Below, in pieces: positions 44,501-56,500 of a DNA stretch of 64,000 bases. Position 1 is the first letter of the stretch. Every line of letters begins with the position of its first letter. The notes under the pieces are model-generated. The model worked only from the letters and a program-made list of their open reading frames with translations, searched no databases and had not been told where the DNA came from. The translations under genes and the position numbers were made by a program. Location of the stretch: contig JAPTOF010000005.1 of the NCBI GenBank assembly GCA_028554755.1, forward strand, positions 14,606,001 through 14,670,000, read 5' to 3'. The stretch is from Cordia subcordata (taxonomy: Eukaryota > Streptophyta > Magnoliopsida > Boraginales > Cordiaceae).

Positions 44501-47500
44501 TCACTTCCATGCAACTGAGTCAATCTCATCCCTTGCTGACTTGTACAGCTCAAGCCTTTTGGCTATAGCCTCTCTTTTTGCCATAAGTGATGGGTCTTCA
44601 TCCAACATTTTACCAAGCTGCTCCTTCTGCACTTAAATGAACCATTCAAATATCAACTTTCCTGTAAGCATTATCAAAGTATTTTTCTTCTTTCTCATCA
44701 TGTTTTCCTCTTATGTCAGTATTACGCAAAAATAGGTAACAGAAGCACCAAATCTACAAGTGGAGACCAAATTGATACAAAGCAACAGCACTTCTCTTCA
44801 TCTTGTTTATCGTTTTCCTCTTCATGATTACTGTGCTTCTTATTTTTTCTTTTTGCTTAACAGAAGTTCCTCTTACAGGATTAAATAAAGCGGAAGCTCA
44901 TTCCAGGCCTTTGAGATCCAGAACATTCATTTTGTTTCCATTTTTTTTCTTTTTTCTTTTTATCTGATTAGCTATATTAGTGGTAGTATCTTTATACGCT
45001 TTACTTACAAGTATTTTCAGGTTTCCACTTGGTTAACTAGTTAAGAAATTTCAGCTTTCTTTTTTTACAACTTGCTAGGGTCATGTGTTGCTTAGCAGTG
45101 ATCTCAAATCAGCAAGTACAAGAAAAATTCCTAGGAAATAGACACCATCCATGCTGCTTTTTAGGACTTGCAGGGCAGCGAAATCTATGCTCTCAAATGC
45201 TTGAATTTCTTCACAAGGGTGAACCTAAAAATCAGATACTAAGAATAGAAGAAACTTGGAGGAGCACTTCAAAAAGTTTTGAGAGAGATGAAAACAGATC
45301 TAGAAAATGGGATACTGGGGAGTGGGAGAACAAAGTGTTCTGCAGTAACAAAGCGGCACATCAATATCTGATAATGCAAAGATCTAGTTCTTATAGTCTT
45401 TCTTAAAAGAAATTGCGTAACCAAAATTTATAATAAATACTAGAATAAAACTGTACCTCTCTCCTTCCAACGTTAGCATAAAACTGATTCAGCAATGCTC
45501 TCTTGGCCTCTCTGACCTGACAGTAAACTACAGCCTTGGGAATAGTACTCTTCAAGGTATCACAGACCATATTCACATATGCAGAAACATTTGAACCTGG
45601 TAAAGATCAAGCAACAGATTTTAGAGATGCATTTCCCTATCATTTCTGGGGTCAACTAGAACCAAATAAAAGATTATGAAAAGAATGCTGTGAGATAAGT
45701 TTAATTATGTCAGTGAAACAGCCTTTAACATATGCCTGGTGAGGGAGTTCAGTTTGGCTTTTCCATTGTATACTAGGACCTCATCCATGGTTTAACAAAC
45801 AAATAGTCAGTAACAAAGAAAAAGGTTACTATTAGCTGCATACCAATTCTCCTTAGGTGATGATCTGTGAAGCGGTCTGTATTTTGATTTGATGGAGGTG
45901 GATTTGAGTTTTTCTCTGGTTCTGTTTGAAGTTTCCGAAAGAATTCCACTGTCAGGTAAGAGGATTCCATTTCTACCAATCTTAAAACAGTCCTACGACT
46001 TTCGTCACGAAACCTCTCTAGTGCGTCATTTGCTGCTGCTGCTATATCAGATTGAAGTGTTGGGAACCGTTTTAATTCCTAGCAAAAAACATAGATCATC
46101 ATCAGAGGGGGAATAGTAACTTAAAATAGACTTGGGTGTCAAAGTATTGATTCTACTGAAGCAAATCCTGTAAGTTTGTAACCAGTAGTATTTTCTAAGC
46201 AGCTCTGCTGAGAGCTATAAGGAAAATATAACTATCCAGCTTTTCTTGGAGAGACAAAATTGGTAAAATCACACATTGCATGGTGGAATGCACATAATCA
46301 AGATACTGTACGTGAAAGAAGCATTCTACATGATAGTTACTCTGGTCCAGAATAAATGATTACATGGCAAAACTTCTATGTCGACGACCAAATGAGAAGC
46401 ACAGGAAATAAATTGGAGAAACAATTACATTTCTGTTTATCTGGAGAAGTAGCAAGCAACAATACAGCTCAGTTATGTAAATAAGATGGTGATCAAAATT
46501 TTTTCAATATATTTAATATGTAAATGAGATGGTGATCAAATTTTTTTCGATATATTTAAATGATCACTAGATTTACCGGTTCTATAAAATCTAAAATGCA
46601 AGAGTTGCAGATACTAGACAAACTAGGCCAGTAAGGAGAATGTCAAACAAAAAACAAGAAAAAAAGAATTTTTCTATGGCACTAGTTTAGTCTTGCTTTA
46701 CAAGATGTGTTAGTTGTATGAAAGAATCAATTTAATATGTCAACTGAGGGTCATAATAGTTAATTGTCTTCCTTGTAATATTAATCATAACCTCAGAAAG
46801 AAGGACGAGCTCATAGCAGAAGACAAGATATGGCTCTGCTCTAACCTATGACCCTAAAATGTTCACAGACTGAAGGAAGAGCATTTTTACCTCAGTTTCT
46901 ACAATGGACTTCCTCACAAGTTCCTTTAGAATGAAGTGTACCTGCAACAAGAACAACAAAGTACATTACATACACACATATATGCACACATTACATTACA
47001 CACATACGTACATTATACAAATTACATTACAAAAAATTTACACAAAAAAAACAACAAAATACATTAATGTTTTGTTTTGTGATGAAACAAGTAAAACTAA
47101 AATGAATATTCTGTAGTAATATATTTGATGAAACAAGAAGATAATAGTGATGTTGTGCTAAAAAATATTCTACTTTGAAGAAGAATGATATCTAATTGTC
47201 CAGTTCCTACTGCTAGAGTACAGGGATATATTTGCAATATTTCTGTTAGGATAGTTAGTTATAGTTAAGAAGTTAGTGGTGCATTAATGACAGCTCAGCA
47301 TTAGTTAGATAGTAGGCAGTTATAACTAACTACTGAATGTAACTGAAGCTTATAAATATTAGGCTTGTAATCATTTCTCATTAATGAAGTACATTTCTTT
47401 TCTCTCAAGTTAACATGGTATCAAGAGCATAAATGGTCCTGGTTCTTCTTTTTTAGCTTTGAAGCTTTTCTTCAATGGCTTATGATCTCATCAATCAATG

Positions 47501-50500
47501 AATTTGCTCCATGAAACAGCTAAGTTGCCTCTTTGCGAGCTGATCTATATTCTTTTTCAACTTCAATTTTAGTTAAATTCTGTTTTCTCTTCATTTTGTT
47601 CCAATTTTTTAGGGTTTTCTTCATCAAAATTTTCATCAAAACCTATTCAGATCTTTTCACCCAGTCTTCAATTCTTGTTCATTGTTGTTTCTCTACTGTG
47701 CGAGCCTATCCATTGGTTTATTTTCATAATCGTAGTCCAGAATCATAAAATTTCTTTAAATCTCACTTTTTACCTATAAACCCTAACCCTAACCCTAACA
47801 GAATTCTCATGGCTCTTCCTTCAGATCAATCTCGTTCACCAGCTGTAAAATTTCTTTTGCAATATTTTCCTGCATATGTGAATATCAAGCTAGATACTCA
47901 AAATCGTCTTTTTTGGAAAACTCAATTTCAATCTTTTCTCAAAGCTTGTAAGCTGTTTGATCATGTCACAAGCAAAGTGCCATGTCCTAGTCCTGTGCTA
48001 AGACATTCTGATGGTTCTATTTCTCTAAATCCTGAAAATACAAATTGGCAAGATATTGATCAGTATCTGAAAAGTTGCTTTTATGCTTCTGTATCTAATT
48101 CTATTCTGAGTCACATCTACTAGCTTAACATATCATCTGAGATTTGGCTTGCAATAGAGCAGAGGTTTCAATCCAATAGCAGGTCCTTAGTGTATCAACT
48201 GAGACATAGACTACAAAACATCACTAAAGGCACCAAGACTATTCAGGCCTTCACTGATGAAGTTAAAGCTATTGCAGATGCTCTTGCTGGAGCAAATGAA
48301 CCTCTAAAAGATGAAGATATTGTTTACTATATTCTTCAAGGCTTGCCTGCTGCTTATGACACTATCAGGACTTCTATCAGAGTTAGACCAGAGCTTGTAA
48401 CAGTTTCTGAGCTAATAAGTCTTCTAATCAATGAAGGACTTAATCTTGCCTTCAATTTCAAACTTACTTTGCCTGACTCTACTGTCTCACAAGCCAGTCA
48501 AGATCTTCAAATTGCCTTGTATGCTAATTCTACTACACAAAGAGGTAGAGGCAGGGGCAGAGCTTTCAATAATAATTCTAGAGGAAGAGGACAAAGAGGG
48601 CAAGGTAGAGCTTAGAAACCTAACAATTCTAATAATCAGTCCTCTGGTCTTATGTGTCAAATATGTGGTAAGCCAAACCACAATGCTCTTCAATGTTGGC
48701 ATAGGCTTGACACTGACAACTATTTCTATGTCAAGCCTGAACAAGCAGCTTTTACTACCTAGAATTCTGATACAAAATCTGAGACTCCTAATCCTACTGC
48801 ACTAACTGCTCAAATCTCTACTACTTGCCCATCTACACCAACAGCTGCCACTCCTTGGTTTCTAGATACAAGAGCAACTAGCCATGTCACTTCAAATATG
48901 CAGCAGATGCATCACACTCAACCTTACAAGGGAACAGGTTCAGTTGCAGTTGGTAATGGAGTTACTTTACCAATTCTTAACACTGGTTCTGGTATTCTAT
49001 CCACTCCTTCCTCTAATCTTCTTGTGTCTAGTGTTTTATTTGTTCCTTCTATTTTATCCAACCTTCTTTCTGTTCATCAATTGACACAAGATAATGATTG
49101 TACTGCTGTGTTTACATCTAAGGGTGTCACTTTGCTGGACAACAAGTCCCACAAGGTGCTGTTCAAGGGCCCCTATGACAAAGGGCTCTATCCTATTCCC
49201 TTCCAGCTTCAATCTCACTCTTCTCAGTTATCTTCAGCTTATCATTGCATATGTACAGACTCTGCATCCACTTTGGACAGAATATGGCATTTACGACTGG
49301 GTCATCTCAATAAGCATTCTTCAGCTGTAGTCTCTACTAGTATAAATAAGCAGCTAGGCTATTCTATAGAGGACTGTCAGGATTGTTTTGTATCTAAGGC
49401 TCATAGATTGTCTTTTTCCAACTCTGTAACACAAACTTCTAAAGCTTTTGAGTTGATACATTCTGATGTATGGGGGCCTTCTCCTGTTGAATCTTGTATG
49501 AAATGCAAGTACTATATCATATTTCTAGATGACTTTACTAAATTTTCTTGGATTTATCCTTTGAAATTTAAAAGTGATGCTTACAGTGCTTTTCTTTCAT
49601 TCATTGCAATGGTTAAAACTCAGTTCCAATCAGATATTATAATCTTCAGAACTGACAATGGAGGAGAATTTGTTAATCAGTCATTTCAAACATACCTGCA
49701 GTCTCTTGGAACTCTTCACCAAACTTCATGTCCTCATACTTCTGAACAAAATGGGAAGGTGGAGAGAAAACACTTACATCTCATAGAAACTACTTTGGCA
49801 TTGTTAAATCACAGTAAAATGCCAGTCAGATATTGGCTTGAGGCTCCTGCAACTGCAAATGTTCTTATAAACAGGCTCTCTACTCCTACTCTTAATAATA
49901 AGTCCCCCTATGAGATACTCTATCATGAACCCCCTGATTACAGTTCTCTTAAGGTGTTTGGCTGTTTATGTTATCCTTGGTTAAGGTCATATACTTCTTA
50001 CAAGCTTGATAATAGGTCTAAACCCTGTGTATTTCTGGGTTATTCATCAACTACCAAGGGGTATAAGTGTCTGGATATGACCACAAATAAGGTTTACATC
50101 TCTAGACATATTAAATTTGTTGAAAATACTTTCCCTTTTAGTACTGTTTTCCAGTCTCCCATCTCTGCTAGTATTTTTCCTCCCATTTTTCATAGTACTT
50201 CTGCTTCTTCAGATTCTTCTAACATAAAAGTATTGTCAGGTCCACTTATGGTAACTTTTCCATTATTTCCTAGTTCAGATGTTACAATGTCATCTGCTCC
50301 CTTGTCTTTACAAGGGAATCATACTTCTTCTAATTCTAATACCTCTCTGCATAATTCTTCATCTACTACATCTTCACATACTCATACAGATATCATTGCA
50401 GAGTTTGAAACACACAATGATTCACCTATTACATCTTCATCTACTTCCACAAATATCTCTCTCAATCTACCTTCATCCACAAACATTCATCGTATACTAA

Positions 50501-53500
50501 CCAGATCTAAAACTGGCTCTCTACCACCACTATTATATCAGTTGCATTCTACAACTTTGACATCTATTGCAACTGAAACTGAACCTTTCTCCTTCAGAGA
50601 GGTTGCAAAAGTGCCATGTTGGCAACAAGCTATGAAAGAAGAGTATGATGCTCTCATTAAGCAAAAGACATGGACATTGGTTCCTCCACCCTCTGATAGA
50701 CAACCAATTGGTTGCAAGTGGGGATACAGAATCAAAAGAAAAGCTGATGGTTCTATTGCCAGATTCAAGGCCAGACTAGTGGCTAAAGGTTTTCATCAAG
50801 AAGCAGGGTTAGATTAAGTAGGGTTAGATTATGAAGAAACCTTTAGTCCAGTGGTGAAAACACCAATAATAAGGACTGTTCTAAGCCTAGCTGTGCATTT
50901 TGGATGGTCTTTACATCAACTAGACATCTCAAACGCTTTTATGCATGGAAATTTAGATGCAGTGGTCTATATGCAACAACCACAAGGGTTTCAAGGTCCC
51001 ACAAAACCTGGATATGTTTGTAAACTCCAAAAGTCCTTGTATGGACTCAAACAGGCACCAAGGGCCTGGTATTCTAAACTATCCAATTTCCTTATGAGTC
51101 AAGGGTTCAGTTCTACTCCAACTGATACTTCTTTGTTTGTTGAAAGAACTCCTACAGCTACAGTCATTCTTCTTGTATATGTGGATGACATAATCATCAT
51201 AGGTTCATCTTCTGAAGCTATTTCAACACTGATTTCTGCTATGGGCTCTACTTTTGCAATGAAGTACTTGGGTCATCTTTCCTATTTTCTAGGATTGGAA
51301 ATTCAAGAATTGCCTACTGGTATTCTATTGCTTCAAGCTATTTTCTAGGATTGGAAATTCAGGAATTGCCTACTGGTATTCTGTTGCATCAAGCTAAGTA
51401 TGGCAAGGATCTACTACAAAAGGCAGGAATGGTAAATTGTAAACCTGCTAATACTTCTACCACTTTCAAGTACACAAAAGGGCCAACTGATGGAGACTTA
51501 CCATTTTCTAATCCAACTTTATTTAGGAATTTAGTTAGAACTCTACAATATCTTGCAGTAACAAGGCCAGATATTCAATCTGCAGTCAATACTGTGTGTC
51601 AAAAAAATGCATGCTCCTATTATTTCTGATTTTGCAGCACTTAAAAGGATACTCAGGTTCATCAAGGGTACACTTACTCAGGGTATTATTTTTACTTCTA
51701 GTCCTCTTACACTACATGCCTATTCAGACAGTGATTGGGCTAGTGATCCATTGGACATGAAGTCCACAACAGGTTACTGTGTATTCTTGGGACAAAATTT
51801 GATTTCCGGTGTTCCAAAAAGTAGCCTACTATTGTAAGATCTTTTACTGAAATAGAGTATAGGTCCATGGCTCAAACTGCTACAGAAATAACTTGGCTTA
51901 CTTATCTGCTGTCTGCTTTACACATTCTAGTCTCTCTGGCAACACTTGCTTGTGATAATCTATCTGCATTAGCTCTAGCCTCTAATCCTGTTTTTCATGC
52001 TAGAACTAAACACATAGAGTTGGATTATCATTACATAAGGGAGCAAGTTGTCTCCAAAAGGCTGCAGATAACCTATCTTCCATCTACAGAGCAACCAGTA
52101 GATTTATTTACTAAAGCTCTCTCCTCAAAGTAGTTTGAATATCTCATCAGCAAGCTTCTCTTGGCTAAAGCCACACTTCAGCTTGAGGGGGATGTTAGAG
52201 TATAGGGATATATTTGTAATATTGCTGTTAGAATAGTTAGTTACAGTTAAGAAGTTAGTGTTGCATTAATGACAACTCAGCATTAGTTAGATAGCAGGCA
52301 GTTATAACTAACTACTGAATGTAACTAAAGCCTATAAATATTAGGCTTGTAATCATTTCTCATTAATGAAGTACATTTCTTTTCTCTCAAGTTAACACCT
52401 ACTGTCTTGGATCACCAAAGGCTGGAATGACACCGGAAAAAGTAGCCAGTGCTAGAATATTTCAGGAGCTTGAATTTTGAAACATTTTCCTATTTCAAGT
52501 TCTATTTTTCCTTCTACACAGGAAGTTTGTTATTTTCATGTAGTTGCCTCGTCAGACCAAAGGTTAATCCTTTTGTTTCCTGGGAGATGGCAAAAATTCA
52601 ACAGCGGCTTAAGTCATCTTTACTGGAACAACATTAAAATGTGTTTTCTAGTCACTAGAAAATCTATTTGAACTCTATGGATATAAGATTCCAATGATAC
52701 ATGCCGTATTGAACATATTCCTAGGCAGATCCATAACAAGTAAATAGTAATAACTATCTATCTATCTATCTATTTAAACCCATAGATTGGTTTGAACAAG
52801 TGAGTGATGAGACTTCTATTATAGATGAGCAGATGGTCAAGAAAAATAAAAAACTATAGATCTTGTTAAACAAAGAATTCTGTCTGCAATGCAAGTCCAT
52901 GAGAGTAATATGAAAAACCTAAGCTTTTGTCTTAGAAGATGATAAGACAACCACCCAAGAACAAGGAAAGAAATGGGATATCATGAATTTTAAAATAATT
53001 TCAGCGTTGTTGTTAATCCAAATGCACCACGGTATGCGAACTTTTTCCCTTCCCTCCAGTTAACCTTTAATTTCCCTCCTGTCCTCCCTCTCTAAAGTCT
53101 GAATAATAATACATATTGATAAAACAGGTGATAACAAGGCAGAAAGAGGATTCACCTGCTTGAGCCTCTCAAATAAATGAACCATCTAGAAAATAAAATC
53201 ATCCCTAGTCCACTTCTTTCAATGTCACAAACATCTTGTCGTTCATTATACCAAAAACTTAGTGAATCATAAACCTTCTTAAAATCTAGACTAGAAAGAG
53301 TGAAATTTGGAGAGCCATACAACAAAATTACAATATTCAACTTCGATATAATTTTATTCAAGAGAGTCAAAGGCTTCTTATGTCCACCTAGTTGTATAAT
53401 GTCACTTAGTCATCTCTAATCATTTCCTTAATGACTATTTATTTTTTCTTCATAACAACTCCTAAGGAAGCTTCTGTCACCTTCCTGTATATATGCCTAA

Positions 53501-56500
53501 CAGTAAGTCGATAAGCAAATCTAGTTCACCTGTAATTTTCTGCCACTACCTTCTCAAGATACTGAAAGAATAATATTCAGTGACACTGTTTATTAAGTAA
53601 TTACAGTGAGTACACATATACAATTTTTCTGCAACATCTTCTGCTGATTAGATTACAAAAGATTTCTTCAAGTTCCTCGTGGAAGTCCTAGAGTTTCTTC
53701 AGGCTCGAGGTTGAATTTGCATAATTTACTTTTCCACATTTTTCTCCTGTACAAGGATAATATCTAGTGGGATTAACTTATCTGCTGACGCTTCAGCAAA
53801 CAAATCTTGTTCTTAGAATTTCTCACATAGAAAAGTTAATAAATCTAAAACTCCTTATCAAATATTGGGCTAATCCACTTAGCATTGGTTTTAGAATGGA
53901 ACCTTAGAATACTTAACATGGTACTAGAGCTCAGCCCTTGGTCCAGTCATATTTAATCACGTGTGAGTATCCGTCCACGTGTGATTCATATTCAAATTGT
54001 CATATTTAATGGCACATTTACGTGCAAGTATCCATCCATGTGTGATTCATATTCAAATTGTCATATTTAACCACATGTAAATATCCATCCATGTCCAAGT
54101 CATATTTTCATATTCAAATTGTCACATTTAACCACATGTGAATATTCATCCACATGCAAGTCATTTATTCATTCAAAATTTCACATTTAACCACATGTGG
54201 GTACTTATCAGCATGCGACTCATACGTTCCTATTCTGTGACCCATCTTCCTTCATAAAAGGTCACACGTGAGAGAAAGTGTTAGAATTTCCTCCCACATA
54301 GAAAAATCAATAAATCTAAGACCACCACCCATCTTCCTTCTTGAAAGGTCCCACGTGAGAGGAAGTATTAGAATTTCCTTCCACCTAGAAAAATCAATAA
54401 ATCTAAGACCACTTTATAAGATCTTGGACTACTCTTTCTAGCACCAATTGGTTTTAGGATGGAACTTTAGAATTCTTAACACTTGGCATGAAACCTAAGT
54501 CGCATTCCAACTTTCAGTAGTTAGGGCATAAAAATTTCATGTGGAAGTATCCTTCATCGAACACTTAGTCTATATCCTGCCTTGCATATTTAGTACAAAA
54601 CCTGCTCTTGCTAATCATTTGCAGTACTAAATGCCTAGTACAAGGAAAACTACACACCATAATGGCCCTAATTCATCTTCCACCTTCAAATGTGAATCTA
54701 CATCCACAAGGTCTTTAATAAGCTACACAGATGGCCACATGGAAACTTGTTATTAGAGTGTCATAATTGTTCCTATTTCACATAGAGGTGGAAACATATG
54801 AATGGATACTTATCTAGTGCTTAGAAGAGAAATAGAGCACCATAGCTCATAATAATTCTTGAAGAATATTTTGGTTATTAATGTTATTTCCTTATTCTAT
54901 GGTATTAATTTTGGTAATAGTTTAGATTAGGTAATTAATCAAGATGGTTGCCTTATTATTTTAGTTTCCTTAGAATTCTAGTTACCTTATTAGTCTAGCT
55001 TGTAGTCTTGCTCACCAAGTTATCATGCCTATAAATAGTCTACCTCTATTGTATTCATGATACATCAAGATTCACAATCTAGCCTTTATGAGTATTTCTC
55101 TACCATTGGTGATGGCTCCACCCATCTTCAACACTTTCATATTTTCTCTCCATATTTTACATTTTATATATTTTCCACATGGTATCAGAGCCACCCTCCT
55201 GGTGGCCTGCCTCCCTTAAAAAAAAAAAAAAAAAAGTCGTATTACCCTACAGGTCTTATGTCTAACCAAGCAGTCGTGTTAGCCTATGGATCACATGACT
55301 ATCCAAATCCAAATCCACGTCCAGATCCAAATCCAAGTCCAATCTAGTTTTTAGTTACTATCTCAATCTAAGTTTCATCCCACAGTCATGGGGAGTCATC
55401 ACACCAAAGTGGTGTACACGACCCCCAAATCAATCCTGATTCCATCCCCGTTTAAGGTTAGAATAACCGTGGTGACCCATCCCTTCTATCAAGATCAGGT
55501 TTTCTTTTGAAGACCTTTAAACTCAAGGTCGTATCTCTAATACCACCTTGAGTTTGAGAGGGGGTGTTGAAGAATATTTTGGTTATTAATGTATTTCCTT
55601 ATTCTATGGTATTAAATTAGGCAATAGTTTAGTTAGGTAATTAATCAAGTTGATTTCCTTATTATTCTAGTTTCCTTACTAGTCTAGCTCGTAGTCTTGC
55701 TCACCAAGTTATCATGCCTATAAATAGGCTCCTCTATTGTATCCATGAAACATCAAGATTCACAATCTAGCCTTTATGAGTATTTCTCTACTAGAGCCAC
55801 TATTGGTGGTGGCTCCACCTATCTTCAACACTTTTTCATATTTTCTCTCCATATTTTATGTTTTACATATTTTCCACATAATGATGAAGTACATATGTTT
55901 GATTCAGTAGCATGTTGCATTATGATGCGAGAAAAAAAAAGATATATCTGATTCTTTTTTCCTTTTTTTTGGGTTGGGATGATATATCCGATTAAATCAT
56001 CAGTTAAGAACTTTTATATCTTAATGGATAATAATTTGAGAGCTTTTGCAAAAGAGAAAGATATACTGGTCAGTGGAAAGGCTATCTGCAGAAATCAAGG
56101 CAAATATTGTAGATGTGCATGGAGGGCTCAAGAAATTGACATATCTTTATTTCACATTCTACTGAAAAGAAAAGAGGACTTACAGCATCTACAGAAGCCT
56201 CAGCTGGGCCCTTGAAATAACCAAGAGATCCATCAATTAATCTTCTGTACCCTTGTTCGGGAGCAATTAGATGAGGCTGATAACCATCTGCCTCTGAAAT
56301 AACTTTCTTAACGTTACTAATTGATAGATGACGATCCAATGGGAGTTTCTTCATAGCTGCTGGAAGTTGATGATCAAAGACACCATATATCCTATCTCCG
56401 CCAGGCCTCCTGGAAAATATATATGTTCACTATCATATTATAATTATAATATCTCTGCACAGAAGTAAAACAGTAACAAAGAGGACACCACAAGTAAGAC

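Larger units (their letters stand above)
47211..52397 (+). mobile_element. Nearly complete Copia retrotransposon in a DRP1 intron
   Basis: The 5,187 bp element is on the + strand, antisense to its host gene. Both LTRs are 205 bp with TG..CA ends. A perfect 5 bp target duplication CCTAC lies at 47206-47210 and 52398-52402. The primer site TGGTATCAAGAGC (47416-47428) matches initiator tRNA-Met with one extra A. The polypurine tract gcttgaggggga ends at 52192. LTRs differ at 11 of 205 positions by my count, so this insertion is younger than the Copia at 34.6 kb. Confidence 0.95.
46942..56183 (-). other. 9.2 kb transposon-filled DRP1 intron
   Basis: A 9,242 bp intron (donor gtaagt on the minus strand at 56183, acceptor gcag at 46942) separates codons for VDA and VHF. 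It contains the Copia element 47211-52397, a TRIM at 53811-54481, a second TRIM at 54857-55878 and a short CTAT microsatellite at about 52755-52775. The rest is unremarkable AT-rich sequence. Other introns of this gene visible here are 86 bp to about 2.6 kb. Confidence 0.9.

Noticed and set aside
47778..47800. Interstitial telomere marking an ancient chromosome fusion.
   Set aside because: Only three short units, and they are inside the leader of a retrotransposon, so element-borne origin is more likely.
48121..48762. Repeated in-frame TAG codons in the Copia gag could be programmed readthrough.
   Set aside because: Plant Copia elements normally make one uninterrupted polyprotein. The same copy also has frameshifts, a TAA and a damaged protease site, so decay explains the stops better.
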